From an uncultured Clostridia bacterium (GTDB lineage Bacteria; Bacillota; Clostridia; TANB77; CAG-508): a DNA stretch of 17,143 nucleotides. Positions within the stretch are counted from its first letter, which is position 1. Each line of letters opens with the position of its first letter. The notes under the pieces are model-generated. The model saw only the letters and a program-made list of their open reading frames with translations, was not told the origin of the DNA and did no database searches. Below are positions 1 to 7,210 of this stretch, piece after piece. The stretch is taken from contig CAKPAX010000028.1 of the NCBI GenBank assembly GCA_934133175.1, positions 1 through 17,143 on the forward strand, read 5' to 3'. The position numbers and the translations under genes are program-made.

Positions 1-609
1 GTAACTATGGGACCTGAAAAGAAAACAAGAGTAAGAAGTGAAAAAGAAAACAAATTAGTTGCATATCATGAAGCAGGTCATGCAGTTGTAAGTAAATTTT
101 TAGCAACACAAGATGCTGTTCATGAAATATCAATAGTTCCAAGAGGTATGGCTGGTGGATATACAATGTATAAACCAACAGAAGATAAATCATTTATGTC
201 AAAAACAGAAATGGAAGAAACAATTGTATCTTTACTTGGAGGAAGAGTTGCGGAAGCACTTATTTTAAATGATATTTCAACAGGTGCAAGCAATGATATA
301 GAAAGAGCATCAAAAATTGCAAGAGATATGGTTACAAAATATGGTATGAGTGAAAGAATAGGATCTATTATGTTTGGATCTGGTCAAGAAGAAGTCTTTT
401 TAGGAAGAGATTTTGCTCAATCTAAAAATTATTCTGAAGAAACAGCTGGAATTATAGATGAAGAAATAAAATCAATAATAGATAAAGCATATGATAGAGC
501 TAAAACAATACTAACAGAAAATATAGATAAACTTCATAGTGTTGCAGGAGTATTATTAGAAAAAGAAAAAATAACTGGAGAAGAATTTGCAAAAATTTTT
601 GAAGGATAA
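1..609 (+). CDS. ftsH: ATP-dependent zinc metalloprotease FtsH, C-terminal part (5' truncated by window)
   Basis: This is the peptidase (M41) end of FtsH, the membrane-bound AAA+ protease that degrades misfolded membrane proteins and some short-lived regulators. The reading frame is open from base 1 (Val-Thr before MGPEKK), so the gene starts outside the window and the ATPase and membrane segments are missing. Counting from the Met at position 7, the zinc site HEAGH is at residues 21-25. The conserved GGRVAE follows near 78-83, and the third zinc ligand is Asp97 in GASNDIER. The tail ends at EEFAKIFEG, a normal FtsH ending without the long acidic extension some species have. The J-domain gene starts 24 nt after the stop, so co-transcription is likely. 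Identity is secure; only the missing N-terminus limits the call. Confidence 0.97.
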   Translation, partial: VTMGPEKKTRVRSEKENKLVAYHEAGHAVVSKFLATQDAVHEISIVPRGMAGGYTMYKPTEDKSFMSKTEMEETIVSLLGGRVAEALILNDISTGASNDIERASKIARDMVTKYGMSERIGSIMFGSGQEEVFLGRDFAQSKNYSEETAGIIDEEIKSIIDKAYDRAKTILTENIDKLHSVAGVLLEKEKITGEEFAKIFEG

Positions 610-633
610 ATAATGTAAAATACAGGAGTAAAT

Positions 634-1158
634 ATGAAAAATTATTATGATATACTAGAAGTTAGTCCAAAAGCGTCTAAAGAAGTAATAGAAAAAGCAT
701 ATAGAGTATTAGCTAAAAAATATCATCCAGATCGTTATACTGGAGATAAAAAGAAAATTGCTGAAGAAAAATTAAAAGAAATAAATGTTGCATATAAAGT
801 GTTATCTGATGATTTATTAAAAGATCAATATGATAGTGAAAGGCAAAGGGAAAACTTAAAAAAAACATATACACAAGAAAAAAAGGTTAATAAAGAAAAT
901 GTATCAAATACGGTATATGTAAAAAAAACTGAAAATAAGAAAAAAAAGGAAAAACCAAAAGGAGTTTTTGATTTATTACCAGGAATGGTTGGTACATTGG
1001 TTAATGCTGTTAAAAATATTAAAAACTTAAATAAAAAAGATGTTTTTGCAATGGGATTAACAGTATGTATTATGATAGTTATATTCTTATTATTATGGAT
1101 AATACCTTTTACACATGAATGGGTATATAATAATTTTATAAAAATATTTCAGATGTAA
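634..1158 (+). CDS. J-domain protein with C-terminal membrane anchor
   Basis: This 174-residue protein has an N-terminal DnaJ domain (about residues 1-70) with the HPD motif that stimulates the ATPase of DnaK (YHPDRYTG, near 31-33). A Lys/Glu-rich charged linker (about 70-125) follows, then one hydrophobic segment near the C-terminus (MGLTVCIMIVIFLLLWIIPF) that probably anchors it in the membrane. It lacks the Gly/Phe region, zinc fingers and C-terminal substrate-binding domains of true DnaJ, so it is a J-domain co-chaperone of unknown client and not DnaJ itself. The start is supported by CAGGAG seven bases upstream. It follows ftsH closely and is closed by a strong terminator. The pairing suggests, but does not prove, membrane protein quality control. 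Confidence 0.88.
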   Translation: MKNYYDILEVSPKASKEVIEKAYRVLAKKYHPDRYTGDKKKIAEEKLKEINVAYKVLSDDLLKDQYDSERQRENLKKTYTQEKKVNKENVSNTVYVKKTENKKKKEKPKGVFDLLPGMVGTLVNAVKNIKNLNKKDVFAMGLTVCIMIVIFLLLWIIPFTHEWVYNNFIKIFQM

Positions 1159-1164
1159 AAAAAA

Positions 1165-1196
1165 CCGCAAATACTATAAAGTATTTGCGGTTTTTT
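1165..1196 (+). terminator. Intrinsic terminator after the J-domain gene
   Basis: A perfect 11-bp stem (CCGCAAATACT / AGTATTTGCGG, loop ATAA) is followed directly by TTTTTT. It closes the ftsH-J-domain unit. The A-run on the other side could allow weak action in reverse, but there is no - strand gene here. Confidence 0.95.
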
Positions 1197-1224
1197 GGAT
1201 ATAATTGGAATTTGGAAAAAAATA

Positions 1225-1253
1225 TTGCTTTTTATAACTAATTAAGTTAAAAT
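1225..1253 (+). promoter_or_regulatory. Probable sigma-A promoter of the cohesin-like gene
   Basis: TTGCTT (1225-1230) and TAAAAT (1248-1253) are separated by 17 bp. They lie 26 bp before the start codon, after the upstream terminator. The -35 is a modest match, so this is a likely but not certain promoter. Confidence 0.5.
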
Positions 1254-1279
1254 ATAGACAGATTGTTTTTGGAGGAAAA

Positions 1280-2191
1280 ATGATGAAAAAAAAGGTTTTA
1301 TCAATATTAGTTATTTTTGTTATACTAATAAGTGCATTAAAAATAAATGTAAACGCTGAGTCTGGTTGTCAAATTACTCTTATACCACAATCTAGTGTTG
1401 AGCCAGGTAAAGAAATAAAAATAGAATTAAAATTATCAAATATAACTACAAATGATGGTATAGGTGCATATCAAACTACACTAACATATAATAGTGACAT
1501 TTTTAGTTATTCTAGTGTAGATGGAAACGGTACTTGGGAAAAACCTACAGTTAATACTGATACTAAAGGGGTTATAAAATTGGTAGCCACTACTTCTGAT
1601 GGGGAATGCGTAAAAAAAGATGATACTATGGCGATATTAACATTTAAAGTTAATTCTAATACTGCTGAAGGTAAATATGAGATAGGATTAATTAATACAG
1701 AAGTATCAGATGGTAATCAAACATTAAATGTACAAGAATATAAAACAAATATTATAGTAAAAAAAGCTTCAGAAAATAATACGGATAAAACTGATGATAA
1801 TAAAAATAGTACTACTAATAATACAACAGACCAAAATAATACAAATAATTCTAATAATGCAACAGATAAAAATAATACAAACACTTCTAATAATGCAACA
1901 GATAAAAATAATACAAACACTTCTAATAATGCAACAGATAAAAGTAATACAAACACTTCTAATAATGTGTCAGACAAAAATAATACCAATAAATCTAATA
2001 CTACAACAAATAAAAATAATAATGTAACTACAACAAATACCACAAATATAAAAACAAAAGATAATAATACAAAAGTCTTAAATAATTATCCATATTCTGG
2101 TGTTGAAAAAATAGTTGTTCCAATAATAAGTGTAGCTGTTGTTGTGATAGTATTAAGTTATTTTAAATATAGAAGATATAAGAATATATAA
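1280..2191 (+). CDS. Secreted, membrane- or wall-anchored cohesin-like domain protein
   Basis: This 303-residue protein begins with a clear signal peptide (Lys-rich start, hydrophobic core, cleavage probably after NVNA near residue 26). Residues about 30-165 look like a cohesin/dockerin-binding-type beta-sandwich: a PG(K/Q)-type early turn, a YQTTLTYN strand, ILTFKV, and a final stretch with EVSDGN. A low-complexity linker of 12-residue Asn/Thr/Asp/Lys repeats (about 179-250) follows. The C-terminus has NYPYSG, a hydrophobic segment and a basic tail (KYRRYKNI). That layout resembles a cell-wall sorting signal, but YPYSG is not a canonical LPxTG, so a plain membrane anchor is equally possible. 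GGAGG precedes two adjacent ATG codons; the second (1283) could be the start. The ligand is unknown and no dockerin is visible in the window. Confidence 0.75.
   Translation: MMKKKVLSILVIFVILISALKINVNAESGCQITLIPQSSVEPGKEIKIELKLSNITTNDGIGAYQTTLTYNSDIFSYSSVDGNGTWEKPTVNTDTKGVIKLVATTSDGECVKKDDTMAILTFKVNSNTAEGKYEIGLINTEVSDGNQTLNVQEYKTNIIVKKASENNTDKTDDNKNSTTNNTTDQNNTNNSNNATDKNNTNTSNNATDKNNTNTSNNATDKSNTNTSNNVSDKNNTNKSNTTTNKNNNVTTTNTTNIKTKDNNTKVLNNYPYSGVEKIVVPIISVAVVVIVLSYFKYRRYKNI
1814..2029 (+). repeat. Six 36-bp tandem repeats coding for 12-residue linker units
   Basis: Units begin at 1814, 1850, 1886, 1922, 1958 and 1994. The three central ones are nearly identical (SNNATDKNNTNT), while the outer two or three have drifted. 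They keep the reading frame, so gain or loss of units would change linker length without breaking the protein. Confidence 0.9.
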
Positions 2192-2202
2192 AAATATAAA
2201 AA

Positions 2203-2236
2203 GGAGACTATTTTTTAAGTAGTTTCTTTTTTATTT
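2203..2236 (+). terminator. Intrinsic terminator after the cohesin-like gene
   Basis: The stem GAGACTA / TAGTTTC (one G-U pair) with an AT-rich loop is followed by a T-run broken by one A. It is weaker than the terminator at 1165. Confidence 0.7.
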
Positions 2237-2312
2237 TATATTAGGAATGTTGTGTGAATTTTTTAATATGTAAAACTATAATGTACAAAAAATTTATTTC
2301 ATAGTTGTTCTA

Positions 2313-2342
2313 TTGAAATTAATATTTTAAAAATGTTATAAT
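2313..2342 (+). promoter_or_regulatory. Probable nrdG promoter
   Basis: TTGAAA (2313-2318) and a perfect TATAAT (2337-2342) are separated by 18 bp. They end 37 bp before the nrdG start codon. Confidence 0.65.
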
Positions 2343-2379
2343 ACAGTTATTAAATAAATATAAGAAAGAGATGTTATAA

Positions 2380-2901
2380 ATGAATTATGCAGATATAAAA
2401 GTGGCAGATGTAGCAAATGGCCTAGGAGTGAGGGTATCATTGTTTGTTAGTGGATGTAATCATCATTGTAAAGGATGCTTTAATGAGGAGGCATGGGATT
2501 TTAATTTTGGTAAAAAATTTACAGAAAAAACAATAGAAGAAATAATAAATGATTTAGATAATCCATATATATCTGGTCTATCTATTTTGGGAGGAGAGCC
2601 ATTAGAGTATGAGAACCAAAAAGGAATATTGCCATTAGTAAAAAAAGTCAAAGAAATATATCCTGATAAAAATATATGGTGTTACACAGGTTTTACATTT
2701 GATAAAGATGTTATTGGTGGAATGTGCAATAAGTGGAAAGAAACTAAAGAGCTTATTTCTTATATTGATGTAGTTGTAGATGGAAAATTTGAAGAGGATA
2801 AAAAAAGCTTATCAATAAAATTTAGAGGGTCAACAAACCAAAGGATTATAGATGTAAAAAAATCATTAAAAGAAAATAAAGTTGTAGAATATGAGGTTTA
2901 A
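2380..2901 (+). CDS. nrdG: Anaerobic ribonucleotide reductase activating protein (radical SAM)
   Basis: NrdG uses a [4Fe-4S] cluster and S-adenosylmethionine to create the glycyl radical on the class III reductase NrdD, enabling dNTP synthesis without oxygen. The 173-residue length is normal for the family. The cluster motif CxxxCxxC is at Cys26, Cys30 and Cys33 (GCNHHCKGC), followed by the family's FNxxAWDF-like stretch. ILGGEPLE near residue 70 is the SAM-binding region, and KFRGSTNQRIIDV near the C-terminus is typical. It sits alone behind its own promoter. The partner nrdD, usually adjacent, is not in the window, so it must lie elsewhere. The gene indicates an anaerobic or facultative host. 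Confidence 0.95.
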   Translation: MNYADIKVADVANGLGVRVSLFVSGCNHHCKGCFNEEAWDFNFGKKFTEKTIEEIINDLDNPYISGLSILGGEPLEYENQKGILPLVKKVKEIYPDKNIWCYTGFTFDKDVIGGMCNKWKETKELISYIDVVVDGKFEEDKKSLSIKFRGSTNQRIIDVKKSLKENKVVEYEV

Positions 2902-2914
2902 TTCAATATAACTA

Positions 2915-2944
2915 TTGACAAAGTATAGAAAATTAATGTATAAT
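2915..2944 (+). promoter_or_regulatory. Strong rpsU promoter
   Basis: A perfect TTGACA (2915-2920) and a perfect TATAAT (2939-2944) are separated by 18 bp. The position gives a leader of about 80 nt before rpsU. It starts only 13 bp after the nrdG stop, with no terminator between, so nrdG transcripts may also read into rpsU. Confidence 0.85.
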
Positions 2945-2950
2945 GTTATT

Positions 2951-3032
2951 CGTATAACGGGAAGGTTAAAAGAAAACCTTAGAATAGAATTCCACATACA
3001 GTGCTGTAAACGCCGGAAGGAGGGGAATATTA
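2951..3032 (+). promoter_or_regulatory. Candidate structured 5' leader of rpsU
   Basis: The leader contains a hairpin AAGGTT / AACCTT (2962-2980). A second possible pairing is TTCC (2990-2993) with GGAA (3015-3018), enclosing a small ACA/UGU stem. The GGAA arm touches the ribosome binding site AGGAGG (3019-3024), so pairing could limit ribosome access. Many ribosomal protein genes are controlled by their own product through such leaders. No named family is recognised here, and the second stem is short. Confidence 0.4.
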
Positions 3033-3203
3033 ATGTCAGAGATAAAAGTTAATAATGGAAATATAGAAGATGCTTTAAAAAGATTTAAAAGACAATGTGC
3101 TCGTAATGGAGTTATCCAAGAAGTTCGTAAAAGAGAACATTATGAAAAACCTAGTGTAAAGAGAAAGAAAAAATCAGAGGCTGCTAGAAAAAGAAAATTT
3201 TAG
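3033..3203 (+). CDS. rpsU: 30S ribosomal protein bS21
   Basis: This short gene codes for 56 residues beginning MSEIKVNNGNIEDALKRFKR and ending in a Lys/Arg-rich tail (SEAARKRKF). This is the standard S21 pattern: an N-terminal DALKRFKRQCARNG segment, EVRKREHYEKPSVKRKKK in the middle, and a basic C-terminus. bS21 joins the small subunit late near the 3' end of 16S rRNA and helps translation initiation. AGGAGG lies 8 nt before ATG. A strong promoter and terminator make it a single-gene unit, as expected for a highly expressed product. Confidence 0.97.
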   Translation: MSEIKVNNGNIEDALKRFKRQCARNGVIQEVRKREHYEKPSVKRKKKSEAARKRKF

Positions 3204-3210
3204 TATATTA

Positions 3211-3249
3211 AAAGTTGATATTAAACAAAATTTAATGTCAACTTTTTTT
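3211..3249 (+). terminator. Intrinsic terminator after rpsU
   Basis: A 15-bp stem (AAAGTTGATATTAAA pairing with TTTAATGTCAACTTT, one G-U) has a 5-nt loop and ends in a T7 run overlapping its last arm. The T-run overlaps the -35 box of the next promoter. Confidence 0.93.
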
Positions 3250-3275
3250 GATTTATTAAAAAAATAGAGTATAAT
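3248..3275 (+). promoter_or_regulatory. Probable promoter of the ymfF-ymfH unit
   Basis: TTGATT (3248-3253) and a perfect TATAAT (3270-3275) are separated by 16 bp, immediately after the rpsU terminator. Transcription would start about 40 nt before the ymfF start codon. Confidence 0.65.
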
Positions 3276-3324
3276 ATAAATTGAAAATTTAATAATATAA
3301 ATATATATAATTAGGAGGTAAAAT

Positions 3325-4596
3325 ATGAGTTATATTATAAAAGATATTAAAGAAGGTATAAAACTTCATCTTATTAATAATAACAAATTTAAAACGAATT
3401 TAATTGCTATATTTTTAACAACTCCAATAACAAGAGAGTATGTAACATATGATGCAGTTTTATCTTCTGTGTTAAGAAGAGGAAGTAAAAATATGCCAAC
3501 TCAAGAGGAAATAAGTAAGGAATTGGAGAATATGTATGGTGCTGATTTTGATTGTGGATTAGATAAAACAGGAGATAACCATGTGTTTAAATTTTATCTA
3601 GAAACAATAAATGATGCATATATTCCACAAAATAATGACAATATGTTGAAAACAGGTTTACAAAAATTAATAGAAATAGTATTCAACCCACTTATTGAAG
3701 AAAATAAATTTAAAGAAGAATATGTTGAACAAGAGAAAAAAACAATAAGACAAATAATAGAGGGTAGAGTTGATAATAAAGCAAGATATGCATTTGATAG
3801 ATGTACAGAAGAAATGTATAAGAACGAACCATATGGACTATATAAGTTTGGATATGTAGAAGATTTGGATAAAATAAATGCAGAGAATTTATACAATTAC
3901 TATAATAAATTAAAATCAGAATGTAAAATAGATATATTTGTTTCTGGAGAATATACAGAAAACATTGATGAAATTGTTAAGAAAAATGAAAATGTAGAAA
4001 GTTTATTGCCAAGAGATCCAAAATATATTTGTAATGAGTTAATGAAAAAAGATATAAAGTCAAAAGAAAATATTGTTACTGAATCATTAGAAGTTACACA
4101 AGGAAAATTAATATTAGGATTAGATGTTGGGATAGAGGATGAAGAACTTAAATATGATGCATTGGTATATAATGCAATATTAGGAGGAACAGCAAGTTCT
4201 AAATTATTCCAAAATGTTAGAGAAAAGGCAAGTTTAGCATATACAGCTAGTTCAAGTTATATAAGACACAAGAATAATATATTTATAAATTGTGGTATAG
4301 AAATTAAAAATTATGAAAAAGCTTTAAAAATAATAAAAGAACAATTAAAGGACATGAAAGATGGTAGTTTTTCAGATGAAGACATAGAAAATGCTAAAAA
4401 GAATATAATATCAACAATAAAGAATATAAAAGATGAACAAGATACAGAAATAGTTTACTTTTTTGGACAAGAATTAACAAATAAAAATGTTTCAGTAGAT
4501 GAATATATTGAAAAAATAGAAAAAGTGTCTAGAGAAGGAATAATGAATATTGCAGATAATGTTTATATAAACACAATATATTTTTTGAAAGATTAG
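3325..4596 (+). CDS. ymfF: M16-family protein, YmfF-like (catalytically inactive partner)
   Basis: This 423-residue protein has the two-lobed fold signature of M16 (insulinase/processing peptidase-like) proteins. The N-terminal region has SSVLRRGSKNMPTQEEISKELENMYG and the C-terminal lobe has GGTASSKLFQNVREKASLAYTASSSY. The zinc motif HxxEH expected around residues 40-60 is absent, so it should not cleave peptides alone. It lies 12 nt before a second M16 gene of the same length that keeps the motif. This is the ymfF-ymfH arrangement of Bacillota, where active and inactive subunits probably form one protease. In Bacillus subtilis this locus has been linked to 5-aminopentanol modification of EF-P; whether that holds here is inferred from homology. 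AGGAGG 8 nt before ATG supports the start. Confidence 0.88.
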   Translation: MSYIIKDIKEGIKLHLINNNKFKTNLIAIFLTTPITREYVTYDAVLSSVLRRGSKNMPTQEEISKELENMYGADFDCGLDKTGDNHVFKFYLETINDAYIPQNNDNMLKTGLQKLIEIVFNPLIEENKFKEEYVEQEKKTIRQIIEGRVDNKARYAFDRCTEEMYKNEPYGLYKFGYVEDLDKINAENLYNYYNKLKSECKIDIFVSGEYTENIDEIVKKNENVESLLPRDPKYICNELMKKDIKSKENIVTESLEVTQGKLILGLDVGIEDEELKYDALVYNAILGGTASSKLFQNVREKASLAYTASSSYIRHKNNIFINCGIEIKNYEKALKIIKEQLKDMKDGSFSDEDIENAKKNIISTIKNIKDEQDTEIVYFFGQELTNKNVSVDEYIEKIEKVSREGIMNIADNVYINTIYFLKD

Positions 4597-4608
4597 AAAG
4601 GAGTAAAA

Positions 4609-5880
4609 ATGCAAGTAATTGAGAATTTTAAGATAAAAGAAAAGGTATACACAGAAAAGTTAGAAAATGGATTAACTGTTATGATTATACCAAAAAAAGA
4701 TGTTAGAAAAAAATATGTAATTTGGGGAACGAATTATGGATCTAATGATTATAAATTTATAGTTCCAGGGGAAGAAAATGTAACAGAAGTCCCAAAAGGA
4801 GTTGCACATTTTTTAGAACATAAATTATTTGAACAGGAAAATGGTGTCAATAGTCTAGATGCATTGACTGCATTAGGAGTTAATGCAAACGCATACACTA
4901 CAAATGACCATACAGCATATTTATTTGAGTGTACAGATAATTTCTATGAAGCGTTGGATGAATTAATGGATTATGTTCAACATCCTTATTTTACAGATGA
5001 AAATGTAGAAAAGGAAAAAGGAATAATTGGGCAAGAAATAATGATGTATGATGATTATCCAGAGTGGAAGGTATATTTAAATACTTTAGAAGCAATGTAT
5101 CATAATCATCCGGTAAAATTAGATATAACAGGTACAATAGAAACAATAAGTCATATAGATAAAGAGATATTGTATAAATGTTATAATACTTTTTATAATC
5201 CTTCTAATATGGCATTAGTTGTTTGTGGAGATTTTAATCCTGAAGAACTTTTAAAAGAAATAAAGAAAAGATTAATAAAAAATAAAGCAAATGGTGAAAT
5301 AAAAAGAATATATCCAGAAGAACCAGAAACTATAGTTAAAGAAAAAATAGAACAAAAAATGGAAGTTAGTATACCTTTATTTACAATAGGGATAAAAGAT
5401 ACTAATTTAAGTGATCAAGAAAGAGTAAAGAAACATATTGCTATAGAAATTCTATTGAATATGATTATTGGAAAAAGTTCAAATTTATATAAAGAATTAT
5501 ATGATGAGGGAATTTTATATAGTGTACCTTCTTTAGACTATGAATTTTCAAAGGGATATGCACATATAGTTATTTCTGGTCAATCAAATTCACCAGAATT
5601 GGTATACGAGAAAATTAGGACAGAAATTAATAAAATTAAACAAAATGGAATTAATGAAACTGATTTTATAAGAATTAAAAAAATGATATATGGTGATTAT
5701 GTTAAAGAATACAATGATGTGAGTGATATTGCTAGAATGTTTTTATCTGATTATTTTAAAGGAGTAAATAGTTTTGACTATTTAGAAGAAATTGAGACAA
5801 TAAATGAGCAATATATAGAAAGTATTTTAAAAAATTTATTTAAAGAAGATAAAATGGTTATTTCTGTCGTAAGAGCATAA
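4609..5880 (+). CDS. ymfH: M16 zinc peptidase, YmfH-like (active subunit)
   Basis: This 423-residue M16 metallopeptidase carries the inverted zinc motif HFLEH at residues 67-71 and the third ligand Glu143 in GIIGQEIMMY, 76 residues after the first His, as is usual for M16. The preceding KGVAHFLEH and the following LFEQENG and VNANAYTTNDHTAYLF stretches are typical of the YmfH group. The C-terminal lobe is of normal size. AAAGGAG lies 7 nt before ATG. The gene is the second of a two-gene unit with the inactive paralogue ymfF and presumably forms a heterodimeric cytoplasmic peptidase with it. No clear terminator follows it. Confidence 0.92.
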   Translation: MQVIENFKIKEKVYTEKLENGLTVMIIPKKDVRKKYVIWGTNYGSNDYKFIVPGEENVTEVPKGVAHFLEHKLFEQENGVNSLDALTALGVNANAYTTNDHTAYLFECTDNFYEALDELMDYVQHPYFTDENVEKEKGIIGQEIMMYDDYPEWKVYLNTLEAMYHNHPVKLDITGTIETISHIDKEILYKCYNTFYNPSNMALVVCGDFNPEELLKEIKKRLIKNKANGEIKRIYPEEPETIVKEKIEQKMEVSIPLFTIGIKDTNLSDQERVKKHIAIEILLNMIIGKSSNLYKELYDEGILYSVPSLDYEFSKGYAHIVISGQSNSPELVYEKIRTEINKIKQNGINETDFIRIKKMIYGDYVKEYNDVSDIARMFLSDYFKGVNSFDYLEEIETINEQYIESILKNLFKEDKMVISVVRA

Positions 5881-5918
5881 ACGAAAATAGGCTTATTTTA
5901 TCATTGTTTTTATATGTG

Positions 5919-5925
5919 TGTCGAA
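5919..5925 (+). promoter_or_regulatory. Possible Spo0A box upstream of the Spo0E-like gene
   Basis: TGTCGAA is an exact match to the core Spo0A-binding box and lies about 140 bp before a Spo0E-family gene. A 7-bp match occurs by chance fairly often, so only its position makes it worth noting. No clear sigma-A promoter is visible between the box and the gene. Confidence 0.35.
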
Positions 5926-6068
5926 TGATGTAAAAAAAGGAAAAAATAAACTGAAAAAGGTCATGCAAAACTTGAAAAATAAGGCAAAATACGTTGACTT
6001 AAATGTAAAAATATGTTAATTTATAAATATACTTAAGACAAAAGATAATAAAAAAGGAGAGATGCCTT

Positions 6069-6230
6069 ATGCTAAATGAAGAAATTTGTAAATTAAGAGA
6101 AAAATTAAACGAAAGCATTGTGTCAGGTGCTGATTACGATATAACATATAAACTAAGTGTAGAATTAGATGAACTAATTGCTAAATATTATAGAAATTTA
6201 CTTAAAGAATCTAATTTATTGACAAAATGA
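6069..6230 (+). CDS. Spo0E-like aspartyl-phosphate phosphatase family protein
   Basis: This 53-residue protein, MLNEEICKLREKLNES..., is predicted to form a two-helix hairpin. It contains the family signature S-x-E-L-D (SVELDELIAKYY, residues 30-41; the classic motif is SQELD). Spo0E-type proteins dephosphorylate Spo0A~P and so delay sporulation. The residues replacing Gln do not abolish family membership, but the true target could be another response regulator. AGGAGA lies 8 nt before ATG, and the length is typical. The upstream region 5881-6068 holds no other gene I can support. The gene suggests the host has Spo0A. Confidence 0.8.
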   Translation: MLNEEICKLREKLNESIVSGADYDITYKLSVELDELIAKYYRNLLKESNLLTK

Positions 6231-6313
6231 AAAGTTTAACAAAATAGATTTTTGTATAAAATCTCTAAAATATGTTTAAAATAATAATAAATGTATTTTG
6301 GAGGTTTTTTATT

Positions 6314-7057
6314 GTGAAATTTTTAAATAATAAAAAAATAATAATACCAATAATTGGTTTAACAATTATAATTTTATCTATTTTAGTAAATGTTTCTAAT
6401 GGTATGCAATATTATCAAACGGTTGGTTCTACTACTGGAATTGTAACTGCAACAAAGTTGAATGTAAGAAGCGGGCCCACAACATCTTATGGAGTAGTTA
6501 CACAAATTTCTAAAAATGAATATGTGAGAGTATTTGCACAAATAGGAAGTTGGTATGTGATTCAAACAGATAAAGATTATATAGGAATGGTAAGTAATAA
6601 ATATATTAAATTGTTATATTCACAAAGTGCAAATAATAGTAATTCATCAAATAGTAATCAAGTAACATCTTCTTTAACAAATGACGAAATGGAAGTTTTT
6701 AATTTAATAAATCAAAAAAGAACATCTGCAGGACTTGCTAAATTAAAAATAGATGATGAAACACAGAATGTTGCGAGAATAAAAGCTAAAGATATGGTTG
6801 ATAGCAATTATTTTTCACATACTTCGCCAACATATGGTTCACCATTTGACATGCTAAAAAGTTTTAAAGTTTCATATAAAACTGCAGGCGAGAATATTGC
6901 TGGAAATTCTAGTAATAGTAAAGCAGTAGAAGCTTGGATGAATTCAGAAGGACATAAGGCAAATATTTTAAATTCAAGTTTTAATTATACTGGTATTGGT
7001 GTTGTAAATGGAAGTAAATACGGAAAAATTTATGTTCAGATGTTTATTGGAAAATAA
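6314..7057 (+). CDS. Secreted SH3b-CAP (SCP/YkwD-like) domain protein
   Basis: A 247-residue protein starts at GTG (6314), chosen because GGAGG at 6300-6304 lies 9 nt upstream; an in-frame ATG at 6272 has no ribosome binding site. Residues about 5-30 form a signal peptide or uncleaved anchor (KKIIIPIIGLTIIILSILV). A bacterial SH3 domain follows (about 40-100, KLNVRSGPTTSYGVV, SWYVIQ, IGMV), then an Asn/Ser-rich linker and a CAP domain (about 125-247). The CAP hallmarks are present: NQKRTSAGL, the cavity His in FSHTSP, AGENIA, and SEGHKANIL. Related YkwD/SafA-like proteins are found on cell surfaces or spores; the molecular activity of bacterial CAP domains is largely unsettled. It stands alone before a terminator. 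Confidence 0.9.
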   Translation: MKFLNNKKIIIPIIGLTIIILSILVNVSNGMQYYQTVGSTTGIVTATKLNVRSGPTTSYGVVTQISKNEYVRVFAQIGSWYVIQTDKDYIGMVSNKYIKLLYSQSANNSNSSNSNQVTSSLTNDEMEVFNLINQKRTSAGLAKLKIDDETQNVARIKAKDMVDSNYFSHTSPTYGSPFDMLKSFKVSYKTAGENIAGNSSNSKAVEAWMNSEGHKANILNSSFNYTGIGVVNGSKYGKIYVQMFIGK

Positions 7058-7065
7058 TTAATTAA

Positions 7066-7091
7066 AAAAATCACGTTATGTGATTTTTTTT
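7066..7091 (+). terminator. Intrinsic terminator after the CAP gene
   Basis: The stem AAAATCAC / GTGATTTT with loop GTTAT is followed by a T-run of eight or more. The A-run before it makes it potentially bidirectional. Confidence 0.88.
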
Positions 7092-7144
7092 TACTCTTAC
7101 CTATATTGTTACAAAAGTGTAATAAAAAAGACACAGAAAAATAA

Positions 7145-7173
7145 TGGACAAAAATACTTTGCTGATTTATAAT
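7145..7173 (+). promoter_or_regulatory. Probable promoter of the glucosaminidase unit
   Basis: TGGACA (7145-7150) and a perfect TATAAT (7168-7173) are separated by 17 bp, ending 37 bp before the GTG start at 7211. Confidence 0.65.
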
Positions 7174-7210
7174 ATAATTGTAAAATATTAGATGTAAGAG
7201 GTATATTTTA

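Noticed and set aside
1814..2029. Possible CRISPR array because of 36-bp repeats
   Set aside because: Units are contiguous without spacers, stay in frame inside a gene, and no cas genes are present.
1717..2043. 108-codon open frame on the - strand and a 77-codon + strand frame in the same place
   Set aside because: They are by-products of the 36-bp repeats in the cohesin-like gene; the peptides are simple Val/Leu/Phe or Ile/Gln repeats.
6272..6313. Upstream ATG start for the CAP-domain gene
   Set aside because: It has no ribosome binding site, while GTG at 6314 has GGAGG at good spacing and gives a proper signal-peptide start.
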